In this document: positions 9,914-23,200 of the stretch, piece after piece
Position numbering within the stretch: position 1 is the stretch's first letter
Layout of the letters: every line of letters starts with the position of its first letter
Assembly: GCF_030867095.1 (NCBI RefSeq)
Contig: NC_081830.1
Coordinates: 37,059,832-37,123,831, forward strand
DNA length: 64,000 bases
Source: Alligator mississippiensis
Lineage: Eukaryota; Chordata; Crocodylia; Alligatoridae
Reading direction: 5' to 3'
Program-made: the position numbers and the translations under genes
The notes under the pieces: generated by a model
Told to the model about the DNA's origin: nothing
What the model saw: only the letters and a program-made list of their open reading frames with translations
Databases searched by the model: none

Positions 9914-12234
9914 ATCTCACTCAGTGGAGCCCCTCCCTCCATAAAAGCCCTTCTAGGCTGTCACATAAGATAAACAACAAATTAGGCTAATAAACCCCTG
10001 ACTGTATTCCATAATACATCCTGACCCATCTAATTAGATGTCCGTACCCTAATGATTGTAGCTGAACCCCATGGTCTGGGGTAGGAGTCTGTCTGAACTG
10101 AACAATCTTCAGAAAGGCCCCAACAGCACAACCCCCGTGGCATCAAGGATCAGGAGTTGCCTTGTCGCATTTACAGTGTAGCAGCTTTGTTTTTACACAG
10201 GTAACATAATATGGTCACACTGAAGGCTTTGTGACCTCTTCTGGAGGAAAAGAGCAATTGAGTCCTATTACACAACTAGTCCAGCCTCTTTTTACCACCC
10301 AGGTGAGTCCCAGGCATTTGTCATAGATCCGCATATAAATTACCAGAACAATGGCATGTTCCATAAATAAACCATCTGTAAAGAACAGAAATTAGGAGAT
10401 TAAAAGGCCACAAAGCAGGGAACAATGGAACATACCTTACCAAGTCTACTGTTTACTGTGGTCTTTTGCCTTCCCAAAATATTGTCTTCCCAAAATATTT
10501 TAACAAAAATGAGGTCCCCAAACATCTACTCTCGCCTGTTCTGTCCTCCCATTTCTGTGCACCTGCACCAGTGTCCTGCACCTATGAATGTACTGCCCTC
10601 TAGTGGTTACATGCTAGCACGAAATGTCCAGTAGTAACTTTTTTGAAGCACGGGTCCCTAGTCAAGTCAAGTCAGGTGTAAAGGGTCCCCAATGCTCTGG
10701 TTCAGCTTTACTCCCTACTTCACTGAACACCTCTTAATGTTGCACCTTGATGTGCATGCTTCCCATCAACCCTTCTTTATCTGCCCATTTCCTCTCCCTC
10801 TCCTCCTCCTCCTCCTTTCCATCTTTATTTTTTTTTATGTGCTTTTGCAGATTTTGCTCTTTTTCCATGGTTTTTCCCCATACCTGAGTTTTTCAGTCCC
10901 CTCAACTCTTTTATCCATTCTCTGTTCCCCTTCTCCCATCCTCTGCTCTCTTCTGGTCTCCCTTCTATTATTAGATCATATAACAAGCCAGGTGAGAAGC
11001 CAAAAGCATGAAATTACCCACATTTATCATCCACTTTGGACAGAATCCAAGTCATTCTGTCCATTAACGGAAGTTACATTCTTAAGATTAGATTGATTTT
11101 AATGATCTACACAAGGTTTTGCATTGTGTTAACTCATTTGACTTGAATTCAACAGGAGCAATTTTTTTGAACCAATGACGTCTTAGTGTAAATGGCACCT
11201 GAACCCTCTTGCATAATACCTGGCATTGCTGTTATGGTCTTTCCTATAATTATTCCAATCTGGGAGTGGTTTGCAGAGCACACTTACCACACACCAACAG
11301 GACTGGGCTCCTCACAAAGCGCAGCTACCATGGCAGGCTGAGGAGCTGTACACGAAGGTTGGGGTTCCCAGTGCCCTACCCATTTACAGAATAGCCTACA
11401 GGTTGGAAAACTTGCCCTTGATGTGGGAAGGCTGTTTCAATTCCCACCTTGGCATGAGGAAATTAAAACTCACATTTGCTGCATTTTGCATGCCATAAAC
11501 ACTAGCCCCTAGATGAGGGCACTCTCCAATTCTCCTTTTTAAGCTGTGCCACAGAACAGAGTAGAATTCAGTATCAAAAGGGCAGATGGAGAGCACAAGA
11601 GTGAGCATGACATTGTGGCCTATCACTTCTATGTCCTGGGGGATGGAGGGGTGGTGGTGCTGGGGACTTAAGTCCCAGTCTACTCCAAGGACTGCTCATG
11701 ACTCACATAAATGCATTAAGAATCCTTGCAGGAGACCGGATGGGTGGTGAAAGTCTCTGTGAAGAGAGAGACCTGGGATACAGAGCACAGGGTTTCTTTG
11801 CAGACACCTTTCTGAATAACCAATCTAAGGAAGAAAACTAGTAAAGTGAAACCCCAGGAAGGAGGCAAGTTCTAATTCTTCCAGCTGAGTTTGGTGCAGG
11901 CCCCATGAGGAAAGAATAAAAGAAGCAGTTCATGAGCTACCTATGCCTTCCCCAGATTTTGGCTCCTCTAAACTGGACTTGGCACCTGCTACTGCCCGCA
12001 CCTCATAAGGATCACCAAAACAGCTGGGAATAGCCAGAGCATAGTAGTACTCTGGCCCTACCCACTATATGTTTCTTGGAGCAGGGAAACCCATTCTGCT
12101 CAAGGAATCTCCAGAGACCTGTAATCCTTGTACCACTGACAGAGCTGCATTAGGCACCAATTGCAGGTTTTGGTGAGGCACAAAGAAGTCCTGCTTCCAG
12201 TAAGGATATAAGAAACAAAACTTGCCTGCTGGAA
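9914..12234. other. Intergenic stretch downstream of D2HGDH, no gene seen
   Basis: No coding region or element recognised. A pyrimidine-rich tract (CTCCTCCTCCTCC type) lies near 10790-10830. An open frame of about 130 codons at 10692-11096 is low-complexity and shows no gene character. Confidence 0.45.
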
Positions 12235-13982
12235 TCATAAGATTAAAAACTGATTTATTTCAAATAACCCTTACATTATTAAAAATACATACATGTGTTA
12301 GAAAAAGCACTGCAATGTGAAGATGTACCAGGTGTTCTCTCCAGAAACAGAATGAAGTCTATACCTGGACTACAGTATGACACAGGCAAATTATTTGTAT
12401 ACAGTAATTTGTAAATTAAAACAATGTAAAATTATATATTTTTAATGCAGTCAAGTCTTTAAGAGTCAAACCTCCCCTGACAGAGAATGTTTTCCACTGC
12501 ATTTAGGATTCTCTATAAAACGTGAGGTCTGTTATGAAGTTAGAGAGGTTCCTGGGTGTGCAGCACAAATGAGAAACCATAATTATCTCCACCTCATGTG
12601 TAGGTGGCATCTACTCTTCTGCTGTCTACTCGTGCCCCTGTCCAGAAAGGCCTTTTCCTATTTAATGCTCCTGCTGGTTAACCTCAGCAACTTGAAAACG
12701 GTGCCCAGGCATACATGAGTAAGTGCTGAAACCTCCATCATCTTTTCCTGTCTGTTTCAGTGAGTTTCTAGGGATGCAATCTGCTCTCTAATCCCACCAC
12801 CCATCCCCACAACCAACCCTCTATTTTACGTGGAATTTTGCTTTCATATGGTTTGATGCTGACAAGCTGCCAGTAACTAAGCAGCAGGGAACCATACAAC
12901 CAATATGTGGTCATCTTCTTAATCCTTCTTTCTGTGCCACTGATGCCCATGCCAGACTCCTCTCTGTACTGCACCATGGAGAAAAGTATCAGGGATGAGA
13001 AAGTTCTGTCAAGTACCTAAACAGCCCTACTCACAAGGACAAATGTGAACACTAAATTATGCATTTGAGTTAACTCACATATTTTCTTCTCTCCTTTCTT
13101 CCCCTTCATTACCAAAAAGCGAGCATAACTAGATGCTGTTTAAAATCTGCATGTTGTTTCATGATGCCCCAATGCAATCTTTGATATCAAAACAGTCTGG
13201 CTTGATACATAATTACCAGGTTAGCGAGACTGTGGGCTGTTTCAGGAAGTCTACCAAGTCTATGCACAAGAGGATTATGGGCTCTATTACATCAATGAGG
13301 GTGCCAAGAATGAAGGAGACCTAAACTAAAGGAGCAATAAACTACAGGTGCAGGAGATGAAAATAGGTTGCCAACTGTTCTGCTCCATAGCATAAAAAGC
13401 ACAAAAGTTCTCACCTGGCCTCTTCCTGAACAAGAAACCTATGACAGACAATGCAGCCAGTCTAAAAAAAAATTCTAGATGTTGCTCACATTCTCCTCTT
13501 GCTGCTTTGTAGCTCTCTCACTAGTGTTCACAAGCATAAGCTCTAAATAAAACAACAGAAGAAAGAGAGCACCAAGAGGAAAAACCGCACCAGAGCATTA
13601 GAGATTTAACACCTTTTCAAAGATTGCACCAGGTAAAGTGGGATGAAAAACAACACTGAGCATCAAAATGAGGGTAGGACTGTCAGGCAGGAACCTCATG
13701 TATATAAATACCTGTTCTCCACATGAACTTTCATGTCCAAGGAGGAGCCCATGTAACTGTGGCCAGCAGAGGTCTCTTCTTTCCAGAGGGTTTGGGTTTG
13801 AGTGCTGATGGACAGCTCTCGGAGGAGTGACTGCATTCCTTTACCATTTCATCATGATAATAAAATGAGTAATGCTGCATTTCACATTTATGATCAGCCT
13901 GTTTCTGCCTAATGTGCAATTACTGAGTTAGAGACATTCCTTAAAAGAGGGTATATGCACATTTATCAGCAGCACAGAGTCC
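12235..13982 (-). other. D2HGDH: Probable D2HGDH 3' UTR
   Basis: The sequence downstream of the D2HGDH stop is non-repetitive and ends in a good polyadenylation context. AATAAA on the minus strand at 12259-12254 follows AT-rich sequence. The limit is inferred, and shorter forms are possible. Confidence 0.5.
12254..12259 (-). terminator. D2HGDH: Candidate D2HGDH polyadenylation signal
   Basis: AATAAA on the minus strand about 1.7 kb past the stop codon, preceded by an AT-rich stretch. Cleavage would fall near 12235. Confidence 0.5.
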
Positions 13983-14242
13983 TCAGGAACTAGAAGGCAG
14001 TGTCTTGTATGGGTTCAGAATCCCTTTGGGGTCCAGCATGGCCTTGAACTGCTGCATCAGCAGCACAGCTTCCCAGGGCTTACTGTACTGAATGTAGTGC
14101 TTCTTCTTGAAACCCAGTCCATGCTCAGCGCTGATACTGCCACGATACTTTGCAGTCCACTCATACACAAATGGCTCAATGGCATCCAGCAAGGAATGGC
14201 TATAGGACTCAGCTGTGATATTCAAGTGCAGGTTTCCATCTC
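13983..14242 (-). CDS. D2HGDH: D2HGDH coding exon 9 with stop
   Basis: Encodes [14 protein letters not shown] through [19 protein letters not shown] to [17 protein letters not shown] and a TGA stop at 13985-13983. It holds metal ligands H478 and E512. Confidence 0.96.
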
Positions 14243-17200
14243 CTGGAAGAAAGTACAACAGAGTTATGTCTGAGATGGTTCCACTAAAAGACCCAAGAGA
14301 CCCAGCTATGAAGTTTCATAGATTCACTAGGGTCGGAAGGGACCTCAACAGATCATCGAGTCCGACCCCCTGCCTAGGAAGGAAAGAGTGCTGGGGTCAG
14401 ATGACCTCAGCCAGATGCCTATCCAGCCTTCTCTTAAAGACCCCCAAGGTAGGGGAGAGCACCACCTCCCTTGGAAGCCCATTCCAAATTTTGGTCACCC
14501 TTACCATGAAGAAGTTTTTCCTGATATCTAACCTAAATGGGCTCTCTGTGAGTTTGTGACCATTGTTGCTTGCTACCCCAAGAGGCGCCCTGGTGAATAG
14601 AGCATCTTTGATCCCTTGCTGCACCCCCTAATGAATTTGTAGGTAGCCACAAGATCACCTCTCGGCCTTCTCTTGAGGAGGCTGAAGAGGTCCAGGTCCC
14701 TCAGTCTCTCTTCATAGGGCTTGTCCTGTAAGCCCCTAACCATACGAGTGGCCTTCCTCTGGACCCTCATCACTGGCTCTGCTATGGAACACAGCACAGC
14801 CTTTGTTACGCCCAGAGAGAGCCATCACAGACTGTGACATCACAAATACTGATTCCTCTGTTGAAACAATTTATGTGCTCAAATAACTCAAACGGCTTCC
14901 TTGCTCCTGTGCAAAGCCCTCATAAAAGTAGAGGGAAGGAGCTTTCAATTTCTTGATTTTGTAATTTAAAACTTCAGCCACAACGTTGTTTTTAAGGTTA
15001 AAATATAGTGCAACAAGCTTTTCTTTCACATTATTTCATTAAGATTGCAACATTTCCACTTAGCCCTACATGATTTCTTAAATCTCTCATTATACTTATG
15101 AAACCATTTAAATGAAGCTCTGGATTATGTCAAAAGGGACAAAACAAATTTTTTTATTTGGGGTTGTCTGTCAGTAATAGCTTTACCTGCATCTAAATAC
15201 TTACGGAATATCTGGGATCCCAGATAGACAAAGATAAATCTGAAGTTTTTAGTGGTTCATTTGTACTTTGGAATAAGAGAGTTCTCACAATAGAAATAAC
15301 TTGATCTTAATGGCTAAAATGTATAACTGATTCTTATGTAGATAAACCTCTTCTTTTAATAAGCCCCTTGTCTAATACATCTAACACTTCTCTAAAATGT
15401 ACACAAACAGAAAATGTTTACTGCTTCTCCATGATTATTAGATCAGCTCTGCTATTAAGCAACCAATTTGGTGGCCTCTGCACTCACTGAAGTACAATTT
15501 CACTGTTTAGGTTTCTCATATCCCTTTCAAAGTCTCAACTCTTTTATTTTCTAAGCTGCATTAGTTTAACCATATTGTTCTGGTGAGTTAACAGCTCAAC
15601 CATAATTGGTCTAATCAGAGTGGTGTTTACTTACATTTATTATTGGGCTATACAAGTCAAATGTGTTGTACAATTAAATAACCTAACCCAATTGACTGGA
15701 TAAGGAAGCAGAAGGCAATGGATCACTGGGTAACTTAATATACAGGCAGTCCTCAACTTACAATCTTTTGAGTTACAATGTTTCACACTTACAAGGTTTA
15801 TAAATTGACACCGTTTCAACTTCATGACATCAGTTTCGACTTTACAATGCTTGATCCAATGTGATGCCATACCAGCAGACAAGTTTGCTGTGTCACCCAT
15901 CTCCCTGGAGAACATCTGTCCAAACTTGCTTGGACACTTTCTTTAAGAAAGCAGACAAGACTCCAGAAAAACCTGCAGCCAGGACTCCTGAGAAGACTCC
16001 AGCCAAGAACCCTTCAAAAAGTCCAAAGTCACCTCAAAGAAGTCCTTCCAAATCAATATGATTTCTATTTACAATATAAATACATTAATGTAGCTATATT
16101 ACTCATCCATAATTGATCGAGTGCAAAATTCTGGGGTATTTTTAGTGAAAATAGGGTATCAGGCCTTGGTTCAGTAACCCATCCCCTATTTATAACAATG
16201 TTTCTTATGAGAAAATTGGTTCCGAGTTACAACGCTTCAACTTAAGTCGGGGTTTTCAGGAACCAATTGTGTCGCAAGTTTCAGGATTGCCTGTACTGCA
16301 CTACAAACAGATGGGTTGTTAATGTTCTGGGATCAAATATGCCACTGGCACTGGAGTCCACTACTTTCCAATATTGTCCCATTTAATTTTAAATTTTCAT
16401 ACATCCTGTCATGGCTATACCTCTGGTACTCTTTAACTCTTTGAATGAACCCAGAGCCAAAATTAACCTGAAAGAGGATACCCGTGTCATTTCTCAGTAT
16501 TTCAACTCACCTAGATGGCCATAGCCTACCACGTTCTTGGCACTCCTGGCCAGTCGAACTCTGGTGTCAATCACAAGATCATACAGTTTCTCCACAGGGA
16601 GCGAGATGTCGTATTTGAAAACGTAGCCATCATAAGTGAGGGCCTCTGTGATCCTCTCCCTCAGAGCCCACAATGTCTATGATTCATGAGATCAAACAAT
16701 GAATTGGAGAGAGAAAAATTAAAACAGAGTACCTCAGATTTCACTCTTCAGGACACAGGGATAGAAGGGAAGAACAATTCCTCAGCTGTCAGGGCTACTG
16801 TGATGGCCTTATGTCTTCCCTCTGCATACTTAATAACCTTATGGCTCTTGAGAGATTCAATTTACATTTGTTTGGCACCTCCAGACAGACAATCTCTATT
16901 TCAGATAAATGGGTGAAGGTTAAAATAACCAACTTTTTCAATACCCTACTGCTGCACATGCCAGCTCTGATGTACCTCAGTGCTGTCCTACAGCACCCCA
17001 CTGTGCCAGCCCCATGTGTAGCTGGGCCAAAGCATCTGTCTCAGTCCATAGAAACCTTTGGGTGCCCCCCTCACTGCCAGCTTTCAGTGTATTTAGTTCC
17101 TGCCTCAGAAGGGAAAGCACTGGAGCCATGACAGTCCAGGGAACATGTAAGAAGCAAGATGTTTCAAGCGAGGGAACATCTTTTATTGGGCCATCATCTG

Positions 17201-20200
17201 CTTCTTCTCCAGATCTGAAGAAAGGCATTTTGTGCCTGAAGGCTTTTTAGTCCCTCCTGACTACAAGGTTCATCCAGTAAAGCAGGGGTTGGCAACCTAC
17301 AGCCTATGGCCTGGCTATGGCCCATGGAACCTTTGGCAGCATTCAGCAGTGAGTGGCATCTTCTGTGGGTGCTCTCCCCATGCTGCCAGGAGAGAAATGC
17401 CCGCTGCGGGCACTTTCCCCAAGCTGTTCAGAAGATAAAGGGCAGCAGTGACAGGGATCTAGCACCCACCCACACTCCTTCAACCCAGAGTGGGCCATTC
17501 TGGCCCACAGCCTGAAATGGTTGCCTACCACAGCAATAAAAGATACTATTTTACATCACAAAGCCTGCTTCTCAGAAGAGAATGACATCGTGTGAACTAC
17601 CTTGGCATCTTAAACTACAAACACTCCAATGAAAGGCCAACAGCCAGGTCTCTTGCTGGTGCAGTAAGCTATGGGAAGGGTAGACTGTGGAAAGAGCACT
17701 CCACTAAGCTACCTCATTGTCAGCATTAAAACTACATTCTGCTACAATCCTGACAAAAAGCTGCAGTGATCAGGCATCTGGGGCACTTTGGGCACCGCTT
17801 ATTATGCAGACCCCCACTGTCTCATTATTCCTTTGCACTCTCCCTTTCTGTTGTATTAATCTAGTGCTCTGTTTTGTACTTACATTCTAAACTTTATGGG
17901 GCAAAGACCATCTGTGTGATGCATCTGTAGTGTGCTTACGCACAGCGAGGCCCTGATCACCATGTAAGGATTACAGATGTCAAAGTACCCTCAATATACT
18001 TCCAATACATTGAGTGCAACATCGACATGTGCTATTACTATGCATAAACAAACTCTGGAGCTTATTGCTCTGGAGTTAATTACTCCCAGGTGCACTGTTT
18101 AAACATGTACCCAGGAGCAATTAACTCCAGAGCAACAAGCTCCAGAACTTATATGTGCACAGCACGTAGACTTGGGTCAATCCAGCCCTGACTGGCAGAG
18201 GGGCCCAGGGGTCACCCTGCCAGCCCAGGGCTACTCCCCCTGGCTCAGTGTGCTGCAGAAAGGCTGGCTGGGGCATGAGAAAGCTTCAGTGTGGGGTTAA
18301 CCAGCAGGTAGCCCCCACACTGAAATCAAAGAATCATAGAAAATGAGGGTCGGAAGGGACCCCAAGGAGGTCATCCAGTCCAACCCCCTGCTCAGATCAG
18401 GACCATGCCCAACTAGATCATCCCAGCCAAAGTTTTGTCCAGCTGGGTCTTAAAAACCTCCAAGGACGGAGATTCCACAACCTTTCTGGGTAACCTGTTC
18501 CAGTGTTTTACTATCCTCTTAGTGAGAAAATTCTTCTTAATATCTAACCTAGACTTCCCTTGCTGCAACTTGAGACTGCTGCTCCTTGTTCTGTCATCTG
18601 CCACCACTGAGAACAGTCTAGCTCCATCTCCTTTCAAACCCTCACTTCAAGGTAGTTGAAGACTGCTATTAAATCCCCTCTCAATCTCCTCTTCTCTAGA
18701 CTAAATAAGCCCAGTTTCCTTAGCCTCCCCTCATAAGTCATGTCCCCCAGCCCCCTCACCTTTTTTGTTGCCCTGCACCGGACTCTCTCTAATCTATCCA
18801 CCTCTTTTCTATACTGGGGGTACTCCAGATGTGGCCTCACCAGTGCTGAGTAGACAGGAATAATCACTACCCTGGACCTACTGGCAACACACCTACCAAT
18901 GCAACCCAGGATGCCATTAGCCTTCTTGGCAACATGGGCAGACTGCTGGCTCATACACATCTTGTTGTCCATTCTAACCCCCAGGTCCTTTCCTGCAGAG
19001 CTGCTGCCTAGCCAGTCAGCCCTGACCCTGTACTGGTACATGGGATTGCTCCATCCTAAGTGCAGGACTTTACCCTTGTCTTTGTTGTAGCTCATGAGAT
19101 TTCTTTTGGCCCAATCCTCCAATTTGTCCATGTCACTCTGAATCCTAGCCCTACCCTCCATTGTATCTACTACTCCACCCAGCTTGGTGTCATCTGCAGA
19201 CTTGCTGAGGGTGCACTCTGTGACATCTTCCAAGTAATTGATGAACACAATGAACAAGATCAGGCCCAGGACCAACCCCTGGGGCACTCCACTTGATACT
19301 GGCTGCCAATTAGACATCGGGCCATTGATTACTACCCTCTAAGCCGAATGTTCCAACCAGTTTTCTATCCACCTTACAATCCATTCATCCAGCCCGTACT
19401 TCCTTAGCTTGCCTGTGAAAATGTTGTGGAAGAGCATATCAAAAGCCTTGTTAAAAATCAAGGTACACCACATCCACTGGTCTCCCTGCATCCACAGAGC
19501 CAGTCACCTCATCATAGAAGGCAATCAGGTTGGTCAGGCATGACTTGCCCTTGGTGAATCCAGGCTGACTGTTCCTAATGACCTTTTTCTCCTTCAAGTG
19601 CTTCAAGATGGATTCCTTAAGGATCTGCTCTATGATTCTGAATGGTCTATAGTTTGTGCTTCAGCCAGCCCTCCAGAGTCTATATGTGCACTGCTGTGGG
19701 GTTTTTTACTCCACAGCAGGATAGTACTTATATATTTACAATTACTATCCTGCTGAGGAAAATTAGTTTACTCCAAATTAATAGGGGTGCACACGCAAAC
19801 GCCGAGGCTAATTAGCTGCATAGTAAACGCCAACTGTACAGTAAACCTTAGGTCTATATGAAATTTCTCCTGGCGTTTCATTTCAAAGCTGTTTCGATCC
19901 ATTCTGAGCTCAAAACAGAGAAATCAAAATGAAACAAAAGCCTTTGAAACCAGCTTCAAAATGAAATAATGGCACTCGAAACGTTTCAAGTTTCAAAGCC
20001 AGGCTTACTTGGCTTCATTGCCAGTCCCAGCCGGCAGCACCAGCCTCCTGTCATCCAGCATATAGATCAGACGTTTGCCCGCACCCTCAGGAGGGCTGCA
20101 AGGGCTGTGCCAGGCTACTCCCGGGGGTGTAAGCTCCTGATCTGCCTCCCAGATCACAGGAAGCTGGAGCTGCCAGCTAGGGCCAGTAGCAGCACTGATC

Positions 20201-23200
20201 TTCCCGATGTTGGCTGTGGAATAACCTATGGGCAAAACGTTGAAACAGTGAAAGTTTCAAAGAAATGAAACAGAACAGTTCCGCTGAAACACTGAAACAG
20301 AAGTTAAAGCAAAACAGTGCTGTTTTGCACAGCCCTCCCTAGTAAACATCTTGTATAGACATGCCCAGTGTTATAACATATTAAATGGAAAAAAGAGTCC
20401 AGGTACAGACCAAGGTTACAAGCCTTCCCAATTTTTAGCACAGGCTTAATCCAGGCCTTTCATCCACTCAATGTTGTCACAACCCAAAGTTGTGATTTTT
20501 GTTTTGTGTGTGCTTCGGCACTGCTAAATTATTTTCCCGCTAAATTGCAGCTTCTTTGCATGGTGGAGTTTTCTGCTGCAGAAGAGAACCCCAGTGCAAT
20601 GGAGAATTCCTGCCAACTTGTAGCTTTCTTTGCAGGGTGCATTTCTTTTTGCATCTAAGAAGTGCTCGGTGCAAAGAGTTCCCGCCATTTGTATTGAAAT
20701 TCGAGCCACATTATTGGTTCACATTAAATTATGCATACGTGGCGGCTAGTGATTGGCTTGCTAGCCGTATAAAGAGCTTGGGTGGTTTCCGTCCAAGTCG
20801 GAGTTCGAGAAAGAGAGAGAAAAACCTTCGCCTTGCATGAAGATCTCTAAGTGCTGCGGATCCTTACGGACCCAATGCATTTCTTAAAAGGCAACAGGGG
20901 CCTGATCAGCCTCTGGCCTCTCCCTGTCGCCAATAGATTCCTAGATGTATCCCTCCCTGCGCGCAAAAAGAGACGGACCCACGGAGTTTCGACAACTCCG
21001 TAGGAGATCTAGCTTGTCGTAACCCTCAAACGAGGATTTAAGCGGAGCTGTGCCTGGAAAACTGTCCAGCCTATACCACAACCATCTTCGGTGTAAGTAA
21101 ACAATCTTTAAATCAACCACTAAGTGTCCATGACTAATTCTAGCTCGCCCCCGGTTTTCTCCGACCCCGCGTGCCCAGGCTGCTGGCCACAGCCCGCGTG
21201 CACAAAACGGGCCGCGGATCGCTCCCAGCCCGCACAGATGTATATTCTTTTGCATCATTAGCTAATAGAGGGCTCTCTCTATTACTTTGTTCTAAACAGA
21301 ACTGTATATGTTGAGTAGGAAGATTCAATATTTATTCTGTAACCACAAGAGAGCCAGGAAGGAAACAGTACATTGGAAAGCCACCCTCAAGGCTACCAAG
21401 AAAATTACTAGCGTATATGATTCACCAGGTAAATAAACTAAAGGTTTTCCTTCATTCAGGTGCCCTGGAAGCTTCTATGCCAAATGTCAAACTGTGCAAG
21501 CATCTGTCATTGTTAAGCATGATTCCAAATCTGTTATAGGAGGGTAGGATGGGAAATCACCTTTATTTTCTTATCATCTGTGGCCACAGTCCCATCTGTC
21601 ACCAAACCAGAGGCCATGACACATTCCAGAAAGTTGTTCAGTTTTTCTTGATCATGGGTAGAATTAGAGCCTGATGTTTCAATCAAAATAAAAAAGGGGC
21701 TTTCTGGAAGTGAGAAAGAACAGGACATGAGGACAGTCAGTAAAAGCGACTTCATTTGGGGGACTAAATGTCACCTTGAGAAGTTATTGGGTAAAAAATA
21801 AAGAAGTATTCTTGCTGTAAAAAAGCAGACAACTGGAATAACTGATCTTCCTAATATTAGGTATTATTCCACCATTCTCTCTAGGGATTCTATTGCAAAG
21901 GCACAAGTCATGTAACTCTGGGTTCCTCCAGTGCTGTGATATGTGGAAAGTCTCCCTCACGAACAGTGGTTCTGCACTCTCCCTTGGCTAGAAGGCAGAG
22001 ACTTTTAAACAGGACAGAAAGGATGTCACGTCTGTTAGGGCTGAAGATTCAGAAAATGTTTTTGATCTTATCAAAACGTCTATTTTGTGTTGAGAGGGAG
22101 TATTTCAGAGTGGGACTCTGCATAAACATGGAAATAAACTTTGCTACCTGACATGTATGTCATATATCATGAAGGTGACCACATGTTTTTTGGAATGGAA
22201 ATATCAAGACTAAAGTTCTACCAAGAAGCCCTTCATGCTGACATTCCACATTGCTTCCAGTGCCCTATAGCACTGATGCTGCATCAGCTGTTTTATACAT
22301 CACCTTTCCAGTAATCACTTTTAATATGACCCTTGATCTTGAGATGGGACCAATGTTTCAAAATGAAATGTAAATCCTAGCCATGGAAAAAGATGTCACG
22401 ACTACAATGATGCCAGGTCAGATCCTGACAAGTGACAAGACTAGGAGACCTGCTTAGAGATACTTTATGGCAGAACATCAATGGAATTTATTCAACAAAA
22501 TTCACACCTGGGTTAGGATGATGTCTTCTTCCTAGACACAAAAGACAGGCAGCATTTCATAAGGACTAGCCCTGGAGAAACCCTTTAACCTTTCCAACGT
22601 GTAGGCTGAATACTTTTCTAAACCTCAGCAGAAGGTTTATTACTTCATGACAGAGTTGACTTTCATATAAGGTTCCACCACTGCATTCCTCCTCCCACTC
22701 CTGGAGCAACCTTTCCTTCAGGTCAACAAAGCAGTTGGTCCAATATTCATTAACACCTTCTGAAAATAACATCCAAGACCTATTTCACATTTCCAAGCCT
22801 TTTTCTACAGTAAAATAAAGATGTCTAGATCCCCGACATCAGAGCAGAGCCTTATATCGCAATTTCCTATTTACGCATAGCATATCGATTTTGGTACCTG
22901 TCACAGGGTTGGACAGCTTGAGGTGGCTCACAACCAACTTCATGCACCTGTCATCCATGAACTCATATGCAGATAGGATCTCCCCTAGCATTCTCTTGCA
23001 GGTAGTGAAGGTTTCCAAAATCTGAGAAAAACTCTGACAACCTTTCAACAAATAACAAATAGCATCAGGAAAATCCAGACTGTTGAGAAGATAATAAATA
23101 TTACCTAGCTCAAAACAGGAGTATAGCAAATACAAATAGACAGAATATGTGCTTAAACACTTATTAGAAATGTTTGAGATGGCAAATATTTTCAAGTAAA

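Noticed and set aside
10692-11096. 134-codon open frame rich in Leu, Phe and Ser
   Set aside because: Arises from a pyrimidine-rich CTC/TTT tract, with no signal of real coding.
18634-19317. 227-codon open frame as a possible host gene
   Set aside because: It is the reverse transcriptase end of a CR1 LINE and its catalytic box is altered.
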